A program made the translations under genes and the position numbers. The notes beneath the pieces were generated by a model that made no database searches, had not been told where the DNA came from, and saw only the letters and a program-made list of their open reading frames with translations. 44,349 bases of DNA, taken from the NCBI GenBank assembly GCA_003833135.1, contig QZLH01000353.1, positions 44,164 through 88,512 on the forward strand. Direction: 5' to 3'. Of this stretch, positions 34,331 to 44,349 are shown in pieces. The DNA is from Oehlia diaphana. Taxonomy: Eukaryota > Glomeromycota > Glomeromycetes > Glomerales > Glomeraceae. The first letter of the stretch is position 1. Every line of letters starts with the position of its first letter.

Positions 34331-37300
34331 ATAAATTCCACGCCAATAAAAAAAAAATATTCTTACTAAAAAAGAATTATCTATTTTTATTCTCCATCAT
34401 TACGTTATGTCCATTGTTTTCATTTATCTTTTCCATTGTTTTTGTGGCTAATCATAATGGACATTGGAAAGTGTGATCATCATCTTATTGTTTGTATAAA
34501 TTACTAAAGAAGATCATAAGAAAAAAAAAATGCTTTTTTTAGATAATAAATATATATAATTTTAATAAAGCATCAACATAATAGATTCGGTATCAATGAG
34601 AATTTGAAGAATTTCAATGAATGTCTAACTATTCATTGTTTACTCTGTGTGTGAGAAATAATTATATATTTAAGGTTACTGTGTGTGGAGAAATTACTAT
34701 TTTAACCTAAATTATTCGTCCTAAATTTAACTTTTATTTTATTTTTATTGCGAATGGAACGAAAAAGTGGATTCTTGGTTCAATCTGATAGGTAAACATG
34801 TTATATTATATACGAGTATAGTAAATATGGGGAGCCGCATATTTTCTATTAATAAAGCAACCCTATAATTGTTTATAATGGAAAAGTCATGTGCGAATAA
34901 TGACAATGGACACCAATTTTCGATAAAATTATTTTTGCCCATTGTTCATTTACTAAAAATTAATAATTAAATTTGGCATTAAAAGATCAATCCAGTTTTC
35001 TTACCATTAGGAAAAAAATATCTTATATCGAAATTAGTGATAATAAAAATAATAAAACAAATTTTATTTGAATATTTTAAATAGATTTCATTACGCCTTT
35101 ATTTTTTTGGAAAAAAAATTTGATTGGTTATGGTGATTTTATTGTAACACATTGTTCCTTTTTCGTGAAGAAAGCGTGGAAATTATACATTAAAGGATAC
35201 AGAAGATAAATCTTAAATTTGACAATGAGACGACATTGAGACGTAGTGGAGAAATTAATTTTTAAAAATAAAAAGTACTTTTTAACGAATTGCAGATAAA
35301 TAATTAAATCATTTGTTTCATATAAATATTTGTTTGTTATTTACGCATATTTAATAGAATTACATGCTAATCATGTGACACAATTTAAATTTAACACTAT
35401 GATTTGTCTCTTCTAAAGAATATAAGTCGTATTATCTTTCTAGAGTAAAAATAAAAATTTCTAAAGTAAAAAATAAAATTATAAAGGAGAAAAGAAAATT
35501 ATTTTAAAATATAAACATTACATATTAATCCTGCTTTTTATGGGTAGAATAAAAACAATTAAATTTACAATTAATGGGATTTAATATGTATGATCGACCT
35601 AAAACTCTCCTTTTTGTTTAAGGAGAACGAGGAAATTTGTATACCAAGTAATTTGATACTTAAGTAATTATTATTTCAAACGGAATTTCTTCAGATTATT
35701 TATGAAATTCATTCGTTGATCCATTTAAAATTCTTTGTCTTATCTAAAAAAAAACGAGCCCCCTTTTTTTTGATAACTTTGGCATGTAGTACACTAATAC
35801 TTATTACCCCTTATTCCATATATTATCTGTTATCGACTTTCAAGCGCCAAATTTTACTTATTCTTGGCATATTTTGAATTTTGAATATATTTAACTTTCT
35901 ATTTTTATGTTATTTAGTTTATATTACTTTTTCTTTAATTAAAAATACCGGTGACTGCTGTTTATATTAATTTTATTAATTTCGTTATTCAAATATGACT
36001 TTAGTAATTATTCAATTTCTTTCCATTTATAAATACAAACTAAGACATATAATTATTCGTAGTAACCATATTAGTCTTCGACCAATAATATAGCCAATAA
36101 ATGCTGAGAATCATATATTGGTAATAATTTATTATTCTATCAATTTAGGATTATCATCTGATATATATATAATATATTGTCGATTAACAATAGCTATTAG
36201 AACAATATTTAATAATAAAATTTTTTTTTTTTTTAAAGAATTTTTGGAAAGTTCAGTGAAAGATATTTTAAATAAAATAAACCTTTTTTTTATTATTATT
36301 ATTATTATTTACATAATAAGAGAATTCAATGATAAAATTTTCTTATAGCAAATGCTTGTCAAATTTATACCATTAAATACGATTGTTGATTACAAATTTA
36401 ATGATCATTCAAAATACGAGTAATAACGGGTAAATTTCATTCATATTATTATTACATAATAATACATAATATTTTTTTTTTTCAAGTAACTTCAACCTTT
36501 CAACTTCACTTCATTTATTTGAAATAATTGAATTTTTTATTGTAAAATATTTTGTAAACAAAGTTTTCATTTAGTTCCAAATAATGTCCTAAAAATGGTA
36601 TTAATATTGTCTATCACATTAATCACATGATCAAAGATTTAACACAACATTGCGGTATTACGGAGATTACGGGGAAAAGTATTCCGAAAAAAATGAAAAA
36701 ATTGGAAAAAATTGGAAAATTTTAAATTTAGTAATAGGTTTTAACCTTGTATGATAAAGTTTTCTCAACATTTAGACAAAGACTAATAAGACCGTTGCGG
36801 CTATACACGACTTCTATAAATTAATCAAGTATACGTATAAAAAGAAAAGCCCATTTGTACATTTGTAATACCAAACAAAACAAGTTCCCCCATATCTCAG
36901 GGATTTCATGTAACATAAAACCAGGGATCTAAGGGATTATCATATTTATAGTAGCATACGTTCACAAATGTATGATCCTTTAATAGAATCTTGCATTAAG
37001 ATCTTTTCCCAATCATTGTCATTTTTCCTTTTGATATGACTTTGTGCAACCTTCATTCCACGCTAAAACAAATAACCGATCAATTCCTTTTAAAAAATTA
37101 TTTTAGCCTATATCAAAGTATATAATTGGAAATTCACGCTTTGCGTGGTAAAATAAATAAACAACCCCTATAAAGTTTAATTTATGGTCTGATGTATTGA
37201 AATATATGCAAAATTTTTTTTTCTTATAAATTTTAATTATAGTCTTGAGTCATGTAAAAGTTGGCTGCTTTATAATAAAACCTTAATTCTGGTTGAAATC

Positions 37301-38475
37301 TAGATATTATACTAAAAAGGTAAGAAAAAAAAGAATTTTATTCCGTAGATATCATCATAAAAATTTATGATTATGCAATATCTCTGTCGTAGTAATACAA
37401 ATATAAAATATTTTTAACATAGAATTTTGAAACTTATTTTCCTTCTTTTTTTCTACAGTTAAGTGGAAAATCGTTTTTTCTTATTTTCATGATTTAGATT
37501 ATCTTGAAACAAAGAAAATACTTGTTGTTGAAACAAAGAAATACTACTTGTGTAAAGGGTTATTGAAAACAAATGATGTACGTCAATCATATAAATAAAC
37601 AATAGAATAAAAAGAATTTTTACACAAAGAATTTAAAATAAATTGTTCGAATATCCGATATACATGCATATAACAAATAGGAGAATTGTAAAATAAAATT
37701 GAATCGAGAATCAATGAGAAAGCAGAAAACGATAATAAAGTATTTCAAAAAAAATTATTATTATTTTTTTTTTGATACTTTACGACAGAATAAATAAAAA
37801 TTTGACGAAATTATATTATCGCTGTAATTTATTCGGTTCAATTATGACTCACATAAAAAAAGTATGTCATCATTCTTATTTAAGCTGTCATTTTCATCAT
37901 TTACTGAAGAGTACAAACGGCGGAGATACCGGATTAAGAAATATTTATTGTCCGACGTCGTGAGAAAAAAAAAAAATTATTATCAATGACTCTTATTATA
38001 AAAATTTAATATATACAGCTTTTTTTCACTCCTTAAATAATAATAATTTTAATACCGGATTTCGTGAGGCTTTTTTTCCGTTGTAGCATACACCGTATTT
38101 TAAACGACGATAATTATCCGAATATAGTTATTATGTTTGAGTTTTTTTATTAGTTTTACTATAGGATGAATTATTATTATATTATGACTAATTACTATGA
38201 TTTAATAATATTACAGTATATGAAAATTCCTTTTATTAAATACTTAAAAGGTATGTTATTTAAATTTTATATACGACATATATTTTTTTTTCAAAATTAT
38301 TTAAAACCTCAGAAAATCACGAATGCTGCTGCAAAACACATACGCTTTTTCTCATCCAACTTTCAATCATTATTTTTCATAAAACCTTTTGGTTTCGATT
38401 GTCTCTCTTTCTTCAAAAAAAAAAAAAAAAAAATTATTTTTATTAGACGAATCCTTACATATTAATATAAATAAT
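34331..38475. other. long intergenic region, no gene seen
   Basis: Four kilobases of AT-rich DNA. Frames at 34745-34942, 36118-36348, 37772-37963 and 38166-38465 are isolated and mostly Ile/Phe/Tyr-rich, with no homology to one another or to the orphan genes. (TTA)n runs occur at 36290-36310. TAGCCAATAA occurs at 36092 without a neighbouring E-box. Confidence 0.5.
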
Positions 38476-39282
38476 ATGAAACAATTTCAAAATTTAAAAA
38501 TAATTTTTAAATATGTCGATTATCTTCTGAGTTTAACATTAATTTGTCTAAACTGTTTGTCAGTTGTAAAAGGGAATACTCATGCATTATTCTATAAGAT
38601 AGCAGCATTGCCATTAATGCACTTCGGCAAAAATTATCAACTTGTTAATAGAATTCGTTCTATTCAGCAAAAATTCAAATCGTCCTTTATAAACAATATA
38701 CCATTGGATGAAGGATACAAAGCAAAAATCAGGGACATGGCATTATTTCATGCGGATTATCACGTGATTAACCATGTCAATATTGAAAATATTCTTACCG
38801 CTCTACCAAAATTATTTCAATTAGATTTAAATAATGATGGTTTTCACATTAATCAACTCTCCAAAAATGGATACAAGAATAAGACTTTCTTGTCTTTAAG
38901 GTACTATTGAATTTTATTTGTTTTTAGTGTAATTAAGGTGTAAGATACGACGATATCATTTTATATTTTTCAATTACTCATTTTTTCTTTTTTTAAAATA
39001 ATATCATATATCAGTATGGAACACTGTTTTCAAACAACACCTCTAACTGTTTTCAGGCTTTCCATTAACGTTGGGACCTCAAGATATATTAATCAAAGAC
39101 GACATACTAGCTACATTGGTCGGCTTAGAAGGCAGAGAAATATAAATAGAATATATCGAAGATATCAACGTAATGCATCAGCCAATAACGAAGATACCAT
39201 GAATAGAATCATGAATCTTCCACCTCAAATTACGAATGATCAGTCCATATATCAATTTTTCAATGGATTTTCATTCACTTAA
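38476..39282 (+). CDS. orphan gene D, two exons, hydrophobic N-terminus and basic C-terminus
   Basis: Exon 1 runs from ATG 38476 to 38900, the intron from 38901 (GTACTA) to 39056 (CTAACTGTTTTCAG), and exon 2 from 39057 to TAA 39282. The parts join in frame (phase 2) to 216 residues. CTAAC ten bases before the acceptor is the canonical fungal branch site. An alternative acceptor at 39014 also stays in frame and adds 14 residues. Residues about 15-32 are hydrophobic (LLSLTLICLNCLSVV), a possible signal anchor. The middle has a helical stretch and DLNNDG (117-122), resembling an EF-hand loop start but lacking the final Glu. Exon 2 is Arg-rich and ends with RIMNLPPQITNDQSIYQFFNG, paralogous to exon C at 11.2 kb. 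Without splicing, exon 1 ends nine bases later at a TGA. The function is unknown. A TCACGTGA sits inside exon 1 (38760-38767). Confidence 0.68.
38901..39056 (+). other. predicted spliceosomal intron of gene D
   Basis: GT at 38901 follows AAG. The acceptor CAG at 39054-39056 is preceded by a T-rich tract and CTAAC. The length is 156 bp, AT-rich with stops in all frames. The exon C counterpart may have an acceptor in the same phase. An alternative acceptor ATATATCAG ends at 39014. Confidence 0.6.
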
Positions 39283-40121
39283 AAAAAAAAAAGTAAAATT
39301 CCTTTATTATATATTGGGGATTTTACATTATTATTTATAATTATTTTTCACGTTTATAGTATTTTAAAAATTAAAAATATAAATATTGTACAGTATATGA
39401 ATGTATCTAGTTAAGAAAATAATTTAGACATTATAAATAGGTTATAAATATGAAAAAATTTTTTAATTATTAAAAAGAAAAAAAGAAAAAAAAAAGAAAA
39501 AAAAAATTACAAAAAAAAAACGTGTATATATAATTCATTTTTTTTCATATTCTTCATGTATTATTATTTCATTTTAATATTCATTTTTGATATTTTGTTT
39601 TTGAACTCTATGCTCTTCTTTTTTTTTATTTTACCGATTTAGTTCTACATTCGGGAAATTCTTTTTTTTTTTTATCAAGACCTTTTCATAATACTTTATT
39701 TTTTGTACATTATTCGATTTTAGTCATTTTAGTCATAAAACAAAAATCATTAAAAATAAATCATTTTTATTTTGGACCGTATATGTATTTTCATTTGTTT
39801 AAAATATATGTAAAGATTTATAATTCAAACGACGAATAAGCGCTTTTTTCGGTGATTCTCCTCAGTTCTAAATATAATATTAAATGATCGATTGACTAAA
39901 CCTTACGAAAGAAATGTATAAATAGTAAGATAAATAAAAAGAAATAATTTACATTATTATCGTTGAGATTCAAAATAAATAAAAAAGTGAATAAAATTTA
40001 TTTTTTTTGGAATCTTTTTAAAGTGATTTTATTAATTGTAACATTTTTGAATTAAAATAATTTTTTGTTATGGTAATAAAAAAAATACGTATCCTTACAT
40101 CCTTGCACAATATGCACCCCT
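39283..40121. other. intergenic 3' of gene D
   Basis: AT-rich and A-run rich (39470-39520), with no ORF. AATAAA-like signals are too common here to assign a poly(A) site. Confidence 0.45.
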
Positions 40122-40378
40122 TACAGTATGTTTGGCAACGGAGTTACGGAGTTTAGGATTGTTAGATTATTAATTGTTACAATGTGTCACGGCCTTCTAT
40201 GTTTCATATTTACTAGCTCTGAGTCTCTGACTTAATTACTGGAACACTGGGGGTAAGATTTCGAAATACCTTCGAAAACTTTTTTTAAAAATTTTAATAA
40301 CTTTTATTTATTTATTGATTTTTGTAGGGAAATAGCTTATACTTAGAAATACTGGAACCCCATTACGTTCCAAACAAT
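40122..40378. mobile_element. possible hAT-like MITE
   Basis: ACAGTATGTTTGGCAACGGA then GTTACGGAG at the left faces the complement of CCCCATTACGTTCCAAACAA at the right. Both read TGTTTGG(C)AACG(G/T)A inward. No clear target duplication was found, so the boundaries and even the pairing are tentative. Confidence 0.3.
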
Positions 40379-42159
40379 TTCATTTTATAGGATAATTTAA
40401 TTATTAGAAAATTTTAAATTTATCGATCAATTTAATTTTATTTACAGAGTAGAATAATAATAGATTTTTAATACGATTCAACTTAGAATAAATACTTTAG
40501 TATTTCTTAAATAAAGTTAATACGATTTTAAATAAACACTTTTTCCTAACGAACGTCTTCATTAAAATAATTATGATAATAAGAACATTTATCAGATATC
40601 GTCAGCTGACCACCGCCGTCAAATTTTATAATGCCTTAAGAGAGTTGGTCAGCATTGGTTGTCTAATTGACAGCTGACAATATTATAAAATGACTCATTG
40701 ATGCATTAATGTAAACGCAAATTTAATGTGCGCTGCCATGTTTAGCGTTCTCTTTGTCAAAAGGGGCCATAACATCCATGGTTATTCGTGTTCAAACGAA
40801 AAGTTAAAGGAAGTGCTACGTTAAACAAACTATTTAAATGATATTCCAAAAAAAGAAATTTGATTGTTTCAAATTTATTAGTTTATTTACTATGATCGAT
40901 CTACTATGTGTTAGTATTAGTTTCGCTTCCATGCATGCTTCTATGCATTTATTTGTAACCTTTCTTAATACGATTATTACTTAGGCAAATGTCATTGCAT
41001 TCCGGCATTCTGGATAGGGGGAGATTGAATTGAGGTCGCGTTGACCGAACGAGTAGCCAATGTTGGTGTGAGCGATCCGACCGATATGAGATAAATATAA
41101 AAAACGGTTCATAAACACAAAACCAACGCGAAATGCTAATGTGATTTCTAATGGAATTATGATATAATGAGTAAACGTGCGTGTTGTAAAGTTACAAAAA
41201 GTTGTAAGAGCTTAAAAACTTTATCATTTATTTTTTATTTTTTTTATTTTTTTATTTTATTTTATTTTTTTTTTTCGGTAATAAATTTATTTTTGTTGAT
41301 TTTAGATTGAAATTATTCAAAGAATTTAAGATGAGAAACTTTATGTGGCTTTCTTAACTATAAATAATTTTTATTTTAACATCATTATTTCAATAATCTA
41401 AATATAAAATAACTAAATTTGGCCACTTTTATAGTATTTAAGACATTTAAGACGTACTTAAGCGTTCAAAGTAAATTGTTTGTAGAAACTAAGAAAGTAA
41501 TTACAAAAGATAGTCTCAAATTTACGAAATCCTTTCAAGGAATCCGCACAAAATCAGAATGCGTTATAATGACGACAAATAAATTCTTGTTCCCATACGT
41601 AGTGTCCTACAAAAAAAAAATGTTTTTCATTTTCCTAAAGTAGTTTCGAAATTGTTTTGAAGCTCATCTGGATTCCAGTATCAAAGGGAGCCGGATTTCC
41701 TACAAAATAAAATAAAAGATAACTATCAGTTTATATAATAAATAAGTTTTCAAAAGATTTATCTACTAGGAATCTGTATTTTGAACTTCGGAGCTGATTT
41801 CTTACAAAAAAATCTAAAAAAGAAACCCCAGTAAATTTGTTAAAATAAGTTAAAGAAAACACATTCTCCAGCTCCCCTTAAAATCTCATGCTTCCAAAGT
41901 TCCGAAGTAGTACCAGTTGTTCTAATAAAAAAACAAAATGTTAGTACCATTTCGTTAAAAAAAATGTTGAAAAAAATACCCTTAAATATTACCAAGTTCC
42001 TACCAACGTAATTAAATACTCACATGTCCATTATTAATGTAATAGTTGCGTGGTAGCTCATAGAACGATCATTCCTTGCGAGACTAAGGACGGATGCTCG
42101 TTCATATATTCTAACCTTTTACCCCATCCGCTCTTAAGCTGCCTCCTACCTGCGAGTTT
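40379..42159. other. intergenic, no gene seen
   Basis: AT-rich. GTCAGCTGACCACC (40601) and GACAGCTGACAATATTATAA (40670) form a loose inverted pair with ATTTTATAAT. A GC-richer patch lies at 40985-41090. The frame at 41419-41643 has ordinary composition (Lys/Thr/Val) but no start context or homology that I can see. Confidence 0.45.
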
Positions 42160-42471
42160 GGTACGAAATCCTGAAACTCGAAATCCCGAAGGTACAAAAT
42201 CCCAACACTCTAAATCCCGAAACGTCAAAATCCCGAATTGCCATAATCCCGACATTTCATAAGTCTGACATTTCATAATCCGAAATTCAAAATACCGAAA
42301 CGAAAATCTTGAATTTATTAAATTTATTAGTAAAAGAAAGAAAATCAATATTATGGGGGTGTCGGGATTATAAAATTCGGGATTATAGCAATTTGGGATT
42401 TTGACAATTCGGTATTTTGACAGCTCAGGATTTTGACATTTCGGGATTTAGAGTGTTGGGATTTCGTGCCA
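42160..42471. repeat. CCCGA-family inverted repeat (foldback), ~310 bp
   Basis: The left arm (42160-42262) repeats AAATCCCGAAGGTAC-type units. The right arm (42353-42471) is its complement (GGGATTATAAAATTCGGGAT, TTTTGACATTTCGGGATTTA, GAGTGTTGGGATTTCGTGCC). Each arm is itself a tandem repeat of 14-16 bp. The loop at about 42263-42352 carries AAAGAAAGAAAATCAATATT, shared with the 27-kb copy. Frames on both strands here (42050-42348) are repeat-encoded, not genes. Confidence 0.85.
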
Positions 42472-42640
42472 GGAACAAAATCCTGAAAAATTGGCCCACG
42501 TTAAGCTTTTCACACCTTATTGGATTTGAACGGCACGGTCAAACACATCACGGGACTCTCGGAATAATTTTGCATAACGCGGGCCATTTGTCAGAGATTT
42601 CGTACCATTCGGGATTTCGACCGCAATCAATCCGATCCCA

Positions 42641-42834
42641 ATCCCCTATAAAAACGAAATGTGTTGAATGTATTTTAAATTTGTGCTCGTGTAATAAATG
42701 TCTAAAAAAGCACCATTTTGTTTAATTTTTGTTTTTTTGTAATAAGACACAAATCAGATAAAATGGTGCTTTTTTAGACATTTATTACACACGAGCACAA
42801 ATATAAATTTAACACATTTTGTTTTTATAGGGAT
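42641..42834. repeat. long near-perfect hairpin: 75-79-bp arms, 40-bp loop
   Basis: Arms 42641-42719 and 42760-42834 are inverted copies. ATCCCCTATAAAAACGAAAT pairs with ATTTTGTTTTTATAGGGAT, TTGTGCTCGTGTAATAAATG pairs with CATTTATTACACACGAGCAC, and TCTAAAAAAGCACCATTTT is perfectly matched by its complement. There are only a few mismatches and one- or two-base indels. It may be a MITE or a foldback, and if transcribed it would give a long double-stranded stem. It sits 170 bp from the CCCGA foldback. Confidence 0.93.
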
Positions 42835-42891
42835 CATATTTATCTGTTATTGATTTTTTATTCGCCGATCTAGAATTGGCCCTTTTCAAAT

Positions 42892-43504
42892 TAGTGCGAC
42901 CCCCTGATTTTTCAGTGTATAATCATATGTAAATCGGAAATCTTATTTACCACGTGATAATAAATATTAAAGAACCAATAAATGAATTTTATTACAGCGT
43001 CTCTTACAATGAGAAATATTGATAGCCAATAAAATTCAAGATATCACGTGACCAATTTGAACGAAAAAAAAAAATCAATAAAAACATAGTCAAATATAAA
43101 CTGTTTGGGTGTTCCAAACCCAATAAATATAAGTAAAAGTAAGTAATTAAAACTTCAAATAGCTTTATAATCATCAATAAATTATAAATAAATACTTTTG
43201 TTTTTTAATAGTTAAACTTTCGAGACAATTTATTAAGAAAATCATGCATAAAAAGGAAATCAAAGAAAATCTGCAAAACTTCATAGCTTGAAAACAAAAC
43301 TCTTAGTTTGTAAATATCATATTAACAACCTTTTATGTGTAGTTTACAGTAAATATTTTATGAAATCACGAGAAATCATAGAGGAATAAACATAACAAAA
43401 AAAGTTTTATTAGAAGTGTTCGTAAAATTATGGAGGAAATCGGGGAAATTAATATGATTCATGTGGTCACATGATCAGGTGGTCGCACTACTTTGAAAAC
43501 GGCG
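42892..43504. mobile_element. ~610-bp non-autonomous DNA element (TTTTCAAA...GTGCGACC family)
   Basis: The left end TTTTCAAATTAGTGCGACCC then CCTGA is inverted at the right end as TTTTCAAAGTAGTGCGACCA then CCTGATCA. The right terminus (CGCCG before TTTTCAAA) resembles the right terminus at 25 kb. The interior has no transposase frame. It holds two CACGTG sites (42951 and 43045) with CCAAT boxes. A target-site duplication was not identified. Confidence 0.72.
43023..43051. promoter_or_regulatory. TAGCCAAT plus TCACGTGA module inside the 43-kb element
   Basis: TAGCCAATAAAA at 43023-43034 and TCACGTGA at 43044-43051, the same arrangement as 13643-13674. A second CACGTG (42951-42956) with CCAAT at 42975-42979 lies just upstream. 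A 15-codon frame begins at ATG 43244. Confidence 0.35.
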
Positions 43505-43816
43505 ATAATTAACTGCTCACAAAGTAGGAAAATTTTTTTGTACATCAAATAATTTTTGTAAATTGGAAAAAAGTTGTTCAAATTTTTTTCATACGGATTT
43601 TTATTTTGAATCCAAAAAAAAACATGGTAAAACACAATTTTTTTAGGATGTTGCAACTAAAAAATATATTGTGTCGCAAAATTTATATGTATACACACTA
43701 TTTTTGAATCAAAAAATATAAAACCACTGAAATTTTTTTCCAACCACTTTGATTTCTAACACATTAATCTATGAAATAGTAGTTTTTCACAGTCATATTT
43801 TATTGGGTATCAGGAC

Positions 43817-43984
43817 ATTTTGCCGAAAACCTTTTCGCCAAAACCCATTTCGCTGAAGCCATTTCGCCGAAGGGAAATTTTGCCGAAGGGATGTTTCGCC
43901 GAAGAGACGTTTCGCCAAAGGGCCATTTCACCGAAGGGCCATTTCGCCGAAACCCATTTTGCCGAAGCCATTTCACCGAATGGC
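43817..43984. repeat. tandem TTTCGCCGAAGGGCCA repeat (~14-17 bp units)
   Basis: About eleven units of (A/C)ATTTCGCCGAA(G/A), with spacers GGG, CC or AACCC. It is strongly GC-richer than its surroundings. The plus-strand frame 43820-44023 translates the array and is not a gene. Arrays of TTTCGCCGAA are commonly found near DNA-transposon termini, and no matching second array lies in the window. Confidence 0.9.
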
Positions 43985-44349
43985 TACATTTGTAAATCTT
44001 ACAATTTCACAAGTAATTCTTAAAAGTTGTCAATTGGAAATATTTAAAAAATTTAGAAATTTTTTTTTTACAAAATAAACTGTTAGCCTTAAAATAAGAA
44101 TAATTTTATTTTTTATATTACTTTTTTTTAAAAAATCCATTAATATATGTTAAAATGTATATAAATATAAATTTTGAGCCTTCTATATTACACTTTTATT
44201 AATAAGAAATTGCAAGGCATTTCTACTAAAATTTTGTTAATTAACAATTATTTGTGAAATTTTAAACTTCATAACTGCCATAATTAATGCTTGGATAATA
44301 TCTAAGTTTTATCAGTAAAAATTTTAGCCAATTTGACTAAAAATTGACC
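43985..44349. other. intergenic to window end
   Basis: AT-rich and non-coding, with nothing recognisable. Confidence 0.5.

Noticed and set aside
33784..34341. Minus-strand open frame across the N gap (poly-Lys plus X)
   Set aside because: It is made of poly-A codons and undefined bases across an assembly gap.
38836..38875. EF-hand calcium-binding loop in gene D (DLNNDG)
   Set aside because: The first six positions fit, but position 8 is His and position 12 is Leu instead of Glu, and there is no second loop.
42050..42725. Three ~70-100-codon frames on both strands
   Set aside because: They translate the CCCGA foldback (Ser-Arg-Asn and Asn-Pro-Glu repeats) and the hairpin edge, not a conserved protein.

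Overview
This is an AT-rich eukaryotic (fungal) nuclear window. Only about 4 kb of it looks protein-coding. The rest is AT-rich intergenic DNA full of homopolymers, minisatellites, short palindromes and small inverted-repeat transposons. The clearest gene, on the minus strand at 16214-16897, encodes a MATA-type HMG-box protein. This family is strongly expanded in arbuscular mycorrhizal fungi such as Rhizophagus. Together with the base composition, the Asn/Gln-rich orphan proteins and the MITE load, this suggests a Glomeromycotina (Rhizophagus-like) genome. That assignment is an inference from family knowledge, not a database hit.

Layout. 1-5.5 kb holds a minisatellite, a duplicated AT-rich block, a GCAGGTACCTGC array, a degenerate coding-like stretch (3.7-4.8 kb) and transposon ends. 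6.9-7.4 kb (minus) holds orphan gene A, interrupted by an in-frame TAG. 11.2-11.7 kb (minus) holds orphan exon C and a frameshifted short ORF beside it. 12.4-16.1 kb is intergenic with a MITE and ends in a 41-bp tandem array with a ~202-bp higher-order period. 16.2-16.9 kb is the MATA-HMG gene. 17-25.9 kb is mostly non-coding with two MITEs. 25.9-26.5 kb (plus) holds gene B, a paralogue of A with a +1 frameshift, followed by a minisatellite. 27-32.8 kb is repeat-rich and includes a hAT-like MITE with a perfect 8-bp target duplication. 32.9-33.6 kb (minus) holds a basic orphan protein. 33.8-34.2 kb is an N gap flanked by an identical 46-bp sequence, so probably an assembly artefact. 38.5-39.3 kb (plus) holds a two-exon orphan gene D whose last exon is paralogous to C. 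42.1-44.0 kb is a cluster of nested inverted repeats and CGAA-type tandem repeats.

The most interesting signal is two small orphan protein families, each present twice (A/B and C/D). They are recognisable by conserved C-termini whose codons differ mostly at synonymous or conservative positions. Both members of A/B are interrupted (TAG in A, frameshift at GCT-TGA in B), yet homology continues across each interruption. Either these are very young pseudogenes or translational recoding is used. A second recurring signal is the octamer TCACGTGA, often beside a CCAAT box, far more often than base composition predicts. No operon logic, tRNA, rRNA or CRISPR is visible.
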